Below are positions 33,590-38,346 of a DNA stretch of 38,346 bases, one piece after another. The DNA comes from an uncultured Pelagibacteraceae bacterium (GTDB lineage: Bacteria > Pseudomonadota > Alphaproteobacteria > Pelagibacterales > Pelagibacteraceae): positions 1 through 38,346 of the forward strand of contig CABZCA010000010.1 of assembly GCA_902524115.1 (NCBI GenBank). Reading direction: 5' to 3'. The notes beneath the pieces are model-generated. The model was not told the origin of the DNA. It made no database searches and saw only the letters and a list, made by a program, of their open reading frames with translations. How positions within the stretch are numbered: position 1 is the first letter of the stretch; each line of letters opens with the position of its first letter. The translations under genes were made by a program, and so were the position numbers.

Positions 33590-34371
33590 AAATCTTTTTA
33601 AAATTAACTTTCTTATTTATTATAATTTCATCATTAACTTTATCCAGAGTAAATGCTGCTGGTGAACAGCAAGAATTATTAAAAGTTGATTGGTCTTTTA
33701 AAAGCTTCTTTGGAAAATTCGATAGAGCTTCCCTTCAAAGAGGATATCAAGTTTACACAGAAGTTTGTGCCTCGTGCCATTCGCTTAAACATTTAAGCTA
33801 TAGAAATCTTGCAGAAAAAGGTGGCCCAGAGTTTACAGAGCTTGAGGCTAAAGCAATTGCCTCAAATTTTGAAGTAACAGATGGACCAAATAGTGATGGA
33901 GAAATGTTTGAAAGACCAGCAAAATTATCTGATAAATTTGTAATGCCTTATGCAAATGTCCAAGAAGCAATTGCAGCAAATGGTGGAGCGTATCCTCCAG
34001 ACATGTCAGTTCTTGTAAAAGCTAGAAAAGGTGGAGCAAATTATATTTATTCTGTCTTAATGGGCTATGACGAGCCACCAGCAGGTATGGAACTCGATGA
34101 TGGTGTTTATTACAACAAATATATGTATGGCAACAAAATTAAAATGTCATCTCCTTTAGATGATGACATTGTAGAGTATGCAGATGGAACAAAAGCAACC
34201 GTAGATCAAATGGCTAAGGATGTAACAACATTTTTACAATGGACTGCAGAACCTCACTTAGAAACAAGACATAAACTAGGTTTTAGAGTAATAATATATC
34301 TATCTGTTTTAACAGTTTTAGTTTATTTTAGTATGAAAAAAATCTGGTCACGTGTTGAAACGAAAGTTTAA
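33586..34371 (+). CDS. petC: Ubiquinol-cytochrome c reductase, cytochrome c1 subunit
   Basis: A 261-residue subunit with a signal peptide (about 1-24), haem c motif CASCH (61-65), the GYDEPPAG and YNKYMYGN segments before the axial Met in IKMSSPL, and a C-terminal membrane anchor (about 237-256). The start is GTG in a GTGA overlap with petB, so translation is coupled. It passes electrons to soluble or bound cytochrome c for the oxidase at 1645-5450. The last 24 bp overlap the convergent ychF gene. Confidence 0.95.
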   Translation: MKIFLKLTFLFIIISSLTLSRVNAAGEQQELLKVDWSFKSFFGKFDRASLQRGYQVYTEVCASCHSLKHLSYRNLAEKGGPEFTELEAKAIASNFEVTDGPNSDGEMFERPAKLSDKFVMPYANVQEAIAANGGAYPPDMSVLVKARKGGANYIYSVLMGYDEPPAGMELDDGVYYNKYMYGNKIKMSSPLDDDIVEYADGTKATVDQMAKDVTTFLQWTAEPHLETRHKLGFRVIIYLSVLTVLVYFSMKKIWSRVETKV

Positions 34372-35424
34372 AATATCTCCATCCTTAACAATATATTCTT
34401 TACCTTCTAATCTCATTTTTCCAGCCTCTTTAGATTTTAACCATCCCTGATTATTTAAAAAATCTTCGTAAGATATTGTTTCAGCTTTTATAAATCCTTT
34501 TTCAAAGTCAGAATGAATTTCCCCTGCAGCATTAGGTGCCGTAGATTCTTTCGTAATAGTCCAAGCTCGTGTTTCCTCTGGTCCAGATGTAAAAAAAGTT
34601 TGTAAGGATAAAAGTTCGTATCCTTTTTTTATTAATGAATTTAGTCCTGTCTCTGACATATTTATCATTTTCATATAATTTTTTTTTTCATTTTCATCCT
34701 CTAATTGGTTTATTTGATTTTCAATATCTGCAGAAATTACCAATGTATTTTTTTCACCAAATTTTTTTATAAAGTCCTCAGTATATTTGTTACCTGACTT
34801 AATACTCTCTTCGTCTACATTGCATACATATAGTTTTGGTTTAGTACTAAGAAGTCCATTACTTTTTAAAAGTTTTTCATCAAATTCATTTGTGATCAGT
34901 GTCAAATCTCCACCCTCATCGATTATTTTTTGGGCTGTCTGAAGTAATTTAAGCTCTTCAATATCAACATTTTTTTTATTCTTTTTATCAAGTCTCTTTT
35001 GAATTGACTCTAAATCAGCTAACTTCATTTCGGTTTCTATAATCTCCAAATCTCTGACAGGGTCAATGGTTGGGTTAACATTTTGAATGTCATCCGAGTC
35101 AAAACATCTAATCATATGAATAATTGCATCAACTTCTCTGATGTGGGATAAAAATTTATTGCCTAATCCTTCTCCTTTAGAGGCTCCTTTAACAAGACCA
35201 GCGATATCAACAAATGAGATTTTAGTGTTAATTTTTTTTTTTGAAATCGAAATTTTAGCTAGTTTGTCAAGTCTTTCATCTGGAACTGCTACAATGCCAA
35301 TATTTGGATCAATTGTGCAAAAGGGAAAATTTTCTGCTTGTGCTTTATTAGAGTTTGTTAAAGCGTTAAACAAAGTAGATTTACCAACATTTGGCAATCC
35401 AACGATTCCACATTTAAAACCCAT
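34348..35424 (-). CDS. ychF: Redox-regulated ATPase/GTPase YchF (Obg family)
   Basis: A 358-residue Obg-related P-loop protein that associates with ribosomes. The P-loop is GLPNVGKST (9-17), then DIAGLVKGASKGEGLGNKFL, and the specificity loop NVDE replaces the NKxD of true GTPases, as in YchF enzymes that prefer ATP. A C-terminal TGS domain (TSGPEETRAW onwards) is present. The stop of pth immediately precedes its ATG. The 3' end overlaps petC by 24 bp. Confidence 0.95.
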   Translation of the reverse strand: MGFKCGIVGLPNVGKSTLFNALTNSNKAQAENFPFCTIDPNIGIVAVPDERLDKLAKISISKKKINTKISFVDIAGLVKGASKGEGLGNKFLSHIREVDAIIHMIRCFDSDDIQNVNPTIDPVRDLEIIETEMKLADLESIQKRLDKKNKKNVDIEELKLLQTAQKIIDEGGDLTLITNEFDEKLLKSNGLLSTKPKLYVCNVDEESIKSGNKYTEDFIKKFGEKNTLVISADIENQINQLEDENEKKNYMKMINMSETGLNSLIKKGYELLSLQTFFTSGPEETRAWTITKESTAPNAAGEIHSDFEKGFIKAETISYEDFLNNQGWLKSKEAGKMRLEGKEYIVKDGDILNFRFNT

Positions 35425-35985
35425 TTAATTGTTGTTAACAGTACTAGAAAATAAATCTAATTTTTTATCAATCAATATAGTTAAAGACTCAATTATATTA
35501 CATGTTATTGAGTCTAAATGAACTTGTTCATCTTCATTAAAGTCGTTTAGCACATAATCAGAGACAGATACTTTATTTTCTGGCTTTCCGATGCCAATAC
35601 GAACTCTCGAATATTCCTTGCCTATAAACTTGTCAATTGATGCTATTCCATTATGACCTGCACTTGATCCACCAAACTTTGCTTTAATTTTTCCAAATTC
35701 AATATCTAGATCATCATGAAATACAATTACATCTTCTGCATCTATTTTGAAGTATTCAAGTAGCTCTCTAATACAAATTCCTGAATTATTCATAAATGTG
35801 AGAGGTTTAATTGCATATATTTTCTTATCACCAATATTCCCAGTAGTTAATAATCCTTTAAACTTTGGTTTTTGCTTAGATAATCCAAATTTTTTGTTAA
35901 TTGCATCCACAATTTTAAAGCCGATGTTATGTCTATTATTTTGACTATTTGGAGTCGGATTTCCTAAACCAACAAGTAACAACAT
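35425..35985 (-). CDS. pth: Peptidyl-tRNA hydrolase
   Basis: A 186-residue hydrolase recycling peptidyl-tRNA. The active-site residues are N9 (GLGNP), H19 (RHNIGF), N66 (MNNSG), D91/D92 (FHDDLD) and N112 (GHNGI). The usual GPKY after GLGNP is TPNS here, a mild deviation. The order rplY-pth-ychF is conserved in bacteria. Confidence 0.96.
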   Translation of the reverse strand: MLLLVGLGNPTPNSQNNRHNIGFKIVDAINKKFGLSKQKPKFKGLLTTGNIGDKKIYAIKPLTFMNNSGICIRELLEYFKIDAEDVIVFHDDLDIEFGKIKAKFGGSSAGHNGIASIDKFIGKEYSRVRIGIGKPENKVSVSDYVLNDFNEDEQVHLDSITCNIIESLTILIDKKLDLFSSTVNNN

Positions 35986-36020
35986 ATCAAATTAAATCTG
36001 GAAAAAAATTTCACTATTTA

Positions 36021-36737
36021 TTATTTTTTATCTGATGAAGATTTATCTTCTTCTTTAGTTTTATCTCCCTCAGTCTTATCACCATCAGTTGAAGTTTTAT
36101 CGCCACTTTCTGCAGCTGCCTCTGCTCCTCCTGCGGCCTCACCTTCAGCTTCCTCAGCTGGTTTTTCTGGCTCTTTAACTACCGTAGGTGCGGCAACTGT
36201 TGCAATTACAAAGTCTCTTCCTTGTATCGTAGGGGTAACATTTTCTGGTAAATTAATTGAAGAAATTTTTATGCTTGTGCCAATATCTAAACCTTCTAAA
36301 TCTACAATGAGCTCTGTTGGAATATTTTCTGCAGGACATCTTAGCTCTACCTTACGTCTTACTATATTTAGTACACCTCCACGTTTAAGTCCTGGTGATA
36401 GTTCATTATTTACAAACTTTACCGGTATTTCTAAAATAATTTTTCCACCTTTAACAATTCTCATTAAGTCGAAATGAATAGGCTCATCAGTGACAGTGTC
36501 AAAAGCAATATTTCTTGTTAGAACCTTTTGTTCTTTTCCATCTAAATTAATAGAAATTACGTTAGATAAAAAATTTTCTTTATTTATTAAATTTTTTAAC
36601 TCTTTAGTTGTAATTGAGATTTTTTCATTTGGCTGTTCTCCACCATAAACTATACCTGGAACATTACCTTTACTTCTTAAGTCGTTGACTTGGCCTTTAG
36701 TTTTTGTATCTCTTATTGTTGCCTGAATTATGCTCAT
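36021..36737 (-). CDS. rplY: 50S ribosomal protein L25/CTC with acidic, repeat-rich tail
   Basis: A 238-residue 5S-rRNA-binding protein of the long CTC type. The N-terminal L25 domain (1-90, with RSKGNVPGIVYG) and the C-terminal CTC beta domain (about 95-185) are followed by a 50-residue tail of Glu, Ala, Gly and Lys with three GDKT repeats. The DNA encoding the Ala/Gly part (about 36100-36170) is markedly more GC-rich than its surroundings. It lies 42 bp after prs and has its own likely promoter. Confidence 0.94.
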   Translation of the reverse strand: MSIIQATIRDTKTKGQVNDLRSKGNVPGIVYGGEQPNEKISITTKELKNLINKENFLSNVISINLDGKEQKVLTRNIAFDTVTDEPIHFDLMRIVKGGKIILEIPVKFVNNELSPGLKRGGVLNIVRRKVELRCPAENIPTELIVDLEGLDIGTSIKISSINLPENVTPTIQGRDFVIATVAAPTVVKEPEKPAEEAEGEAAGGAEAAAESGDKTSTDGDKTEGDKTKEEDKSSSDKK

Positions 36738-36748
36738 AAATTGCAGGT

Positions 36749-36776
36749 TTTATACCGCAGTTTGGTAATTTTACAA
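36749..36776 (-). promoter_or_regulatory. Putative promoter of rplY
   Basis: On the minus strand TTGTAA (36776-36771) and TATAAA (36754-36749) are 16 bp apart in the short prs-rplY gap. Transcription would begin only about 5-6 nt before the ATG, giving a nearly leaderless message. In such AT-rich DNA the match alone is weak evidence; position in the only gap of this unit adds some support. Confidence 0.35.
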
Positions 36777-36779
36777 GAT

Positions 36780-37712
36780 TTATTTAAATAGATCTGAAAC
36801 AGATGTTGAATTAGAAATCCTTTTAATAGCCTCAGCTAGTAATATTGATATTGATAATACTTCAATATTTCTTACTTTTTTAAGTTTGTCTGAACTATCA
36901 ATACTATCTGTAATAACTAAGTTTTTAATTTTTGAACTTTTTATCTTTTTAACTGCATCACCGCTAAAAACTCCATGAGTTGCATATACGTGAACTTCTT
37001 TTGCACCTCTTTTTACTAAAGCGTCCGCCGCATTAACAATTGTTCCTCCAGAATCAATTATATCATCTGTTAAAATACAAATTTTGTTTTTAACATTTCC
37101 AATAACATTCATAACTTGCGATTTTCCAGGACTAGGTCTTCTTTTGTCTACAATTGCTAATCCAACATCTAATTTTTTTCCTAAAGCTCTTGCCCTTTCA
37201 ACTCCTCCCACATCAGGTGCAACACAAATTATATTATTACTTTTAATTTTCCTTTTAATATGCTTTGCAAAGATTGGTGTAGCAAAAAGGTTATCAACTG
37301 GAATATCAAAAAAACCTTGAATTTGACCAGCATGTAAATCTACTGTTACCACTCTGTCAGCTCCTGCATTTGTAATTAAGTTTGATACTAATTTTGCAGA
37401 AATAGAAGTTCTCGGTACAACCTTACGATCTTGTCTCGCATACCCAAAATATGGAATTACTGCAGTTATATTTTTTGCAGATGATCTTTTAAGTGCGTCT
37501 ATGCAAAGAAGTAATTCCATCAGGTTATCATTTGCTGGAGAGGATACAGATTGAATTATAAAAATACTATTTCCTCTTATATTTTCATTAATCTCAATAT
37601 AAATCTCACCATCAGCAAATTTTCTGATACTGGTATTAACTAATTTATTTTTAAGATTTTTAGAAATTTTATTACTTAGCTGTTTATTGCTATTTCCAGT
37701 GAGAATCTTCAT
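36780..37712 (-). CDS. prs: Ribose-phosphate pyrophosphokinase
   Basis: A 310-residue enzyme making PRPP for nucleotides, His and Trp. It shows the flexible catalytic loop [13 protein letters not shown] (93-105), [11 protein letters not shown] (125-135) and the PRPP loop DDIIDSGGT (216-224). Length is that of class I enzymes. It stands before rplY, a common proteobacterial pairing. Confidence 0.96.
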   Translation of the reverse strand: MKILTGNSNKQLSNKISKNLKNKLVNTSIRKFADGEIYIEINENIRGNSIFIIQSVSSPANDNLMELLLCIDALKRSSAKNITAVIPYFGYARQDRKVVPRTSISAKLVSNLITNAGADRVVTVDLHAGQIQGFFDIPVDNLFATPIFAKHIKRKIKSNNIICVAPDVGGVERARALGKKLDVGLAIVDKRRPSPGKSQVMNVIGNVKNKICILTDDIIDSGGTIVNAADALVKRGAKEVHVYATHGVFSGDAVKKIKSSKIKNLVITDSIDSSDKLKKVRNIEVLSISILLAEAIKRISNSTSVSDLFK

Positions 37713-37726
37713 ATTTTGAGATTATC

Positions 37727-38346
37727 TTATTTAATCATAATTACAGAAATATTTCTACCATAATCACTTAATTTATTTTTAATTGATCTCCTAGCACTGA
37801 AAAAGTTGTTACTTAATAAATATGTATCTTTTTTGATAATTTCAATGTTTTTAACTCCAAACTTCAGAAGTTGCTCTTTAATGTAATCTGTTAAACTGAA
37901 ATATATTTTATTTCTTTTGGTTTTAAAAAATTTTTTATTAGATCTTTCTTGTTTAATAAATTTATCCAAGAAATCATTTCTTACCTCATAGCTATCTTTT
38001 CCTATACAAGGTCCAATTACAACTATTAAATTATTAAAATTACTACCACTTGACTTAAATTTTCTTAATGTAGTAGATACTATTTTTTTGTATGCTCCTT
38101 TCCATCCTGCATGTAGCGCACTAATTAAATTATTAACCGGGTCATATATAAAAACAGGAGCACAATCGGCTGTTAAAATTCCTAAAGCGATACCTTTTTT
38201 ATTTGTTATTAATGAGTCACCTTTTAATTTTTTTTTTGGAATTTTACTTATTTTATAAACATTATTACTATGAATTTGATTTAACAATACGAGATTATTT
38301 TTATTACAGCCAATTTTTTGGCAAACTTTTTTTATATTTTTCTTAA
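37727..38346 (-). CDS. pgeF: Laccase-domain purine nucleoside phosphorylase (PgeF/YfiH), 5' end cut by window
   Basis: The reading frame stays open from the stop at 37727 to the right edge, so the N-terminus (about 45-50 residues by family length) lies outside. Zinc-site residues are visible in order: the His of NQIHSN, the Cys of LTADCAPVF and the His of SALHAGWKG. GPCIGKDSYEV and the C-terminal FFSARR also fit the family. Upstream of the NQIHSN segment the frame reads KVCQKIGCNKNN, consistent with a continuing protein and not with a TTG start there. Proteins of this family process purine nucleosides and were formerly called polyphenol oxidases. Confidence 0.9.
   Translation of the reverse strand, partial: KKNIKKVCQKIGCNKNNLVLLNQIHSNNVYKISKIPKKKLKGDSLITNKKGIALGILTADCAPVFIYDPVNNLISALHAGWKGAYKKIVSTTLRKFKSSGSNFNNLIVVIGPCIGKDSYEVRNDFLDKFIKQERSNKKFFKTKRNKIYFSLTDYIKEQLLKFGVKNIEIIKKDTYLLSNNFFSARRSIKNKLSDYGRNISVIMIK

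Noticed and set aside
36752..36767. Possible TACC / GGTA hairpin between prs and rplY as a terminator.
   Set aside because: A 4-bp stem without a T-tract is too weak; the region is better read as a promoter.

Overview
This window is a gene-dense stretch of chromosome from a streamlined, very AT-rich (about 30% GC by eye) marine alphaproteobacterium. The best fit is SAR11 (Pelagibacterales) or a similar reduced lineage such as HIMB59/AEGEAN-169. The basis is near-zero intergenic space, Lys/Asn/Ile-rich proteins, an alphaproteobacterial F0 operon with split b and b' subunits, a CcrM-type methylase, the neighbourhood mutY / DUF721 / dsbA / smc, and a beta-carotene-to-retinal gene set. I recognise about 49 protein genes, including a 44-codon gene, and one tRNA. 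No CRISPR, insertion sequence, prophage or rRNA is visible, and no gap exceeds about 120 bp.

Layout. Positions 1-6632: an aa3-type cytochrome c oxidase locus. It holds a Sco1 copper chaperone, an extra subunit-III-like gene, a small twin-membrane protein, then coxB-coxA-coxC-subunit IV-small protein-ctaB. Positions 6674-8526: thrC and a peroxiredoxin, ending at a bidirectional terminator. Positions 8559-21335: a 16-gene co-directional minus-strand run read dciA, dsbA, smc, atpI, atpB, atpE, atpF', atpF, crtI, crtB, crtY, blh, small membrane protein, ispH, thrB, rnhA. Positions 21336-23457: mutY and a flavin monooxygenase. Positions 23454-26027 (minus): ccrM, rnhB, a 44-aa membrane protein and a uracil-DNA glycosylase. 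Positions 26038-29947 (plus): a TPR protein, ispE, tRNA-Gln and the CCA-adding enzyme. Positions 29944-31696 (minus): trmL, hemF, greA. Positions 31794-34371 (plus): petABC (bc1 complex). Positions 34348-38346 (minus): pgeF (cut by the window edge), prs, rplY, pth, ychF.

How it works together. The window encodes the last two proton-pumping complexes of respiration (bc1 and aa3 oxidase) with haem A/copper assembly factors, and the membrane half of ATP synthase. Directly downstream of F0, in the same direction, is the pathway from GGPP to retinal (CrtB, CrtI, CrtY, Blh), followed by IspH, an isoprenoid-supply enzyme. Retinal is the chromophore of proteorhodopsin, so this run plausibly couples light-driven proton pumping to ATP synthesis, although neither the rhodopsin nor crtE lies in this window. 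A second theme is genome maintenance (dciA, smc, mutY, ccrM, rnhA, rnhB, udg).

Most interesting signals: a ccrM promoter with two GANTC sites built into the -10/spacer; an SMC protein of only 857 residues without a recognisable hinge; a 36-bp near-perfect dyad before petABC; divergent mutY/dciA genes whose start codons abut as CATATG; a tRNA-Gln whose encoded CCA ends 3 nt before the CCA-adding enzyme's start codon; and several unassigned small membrane proteins tucked into energy operons.
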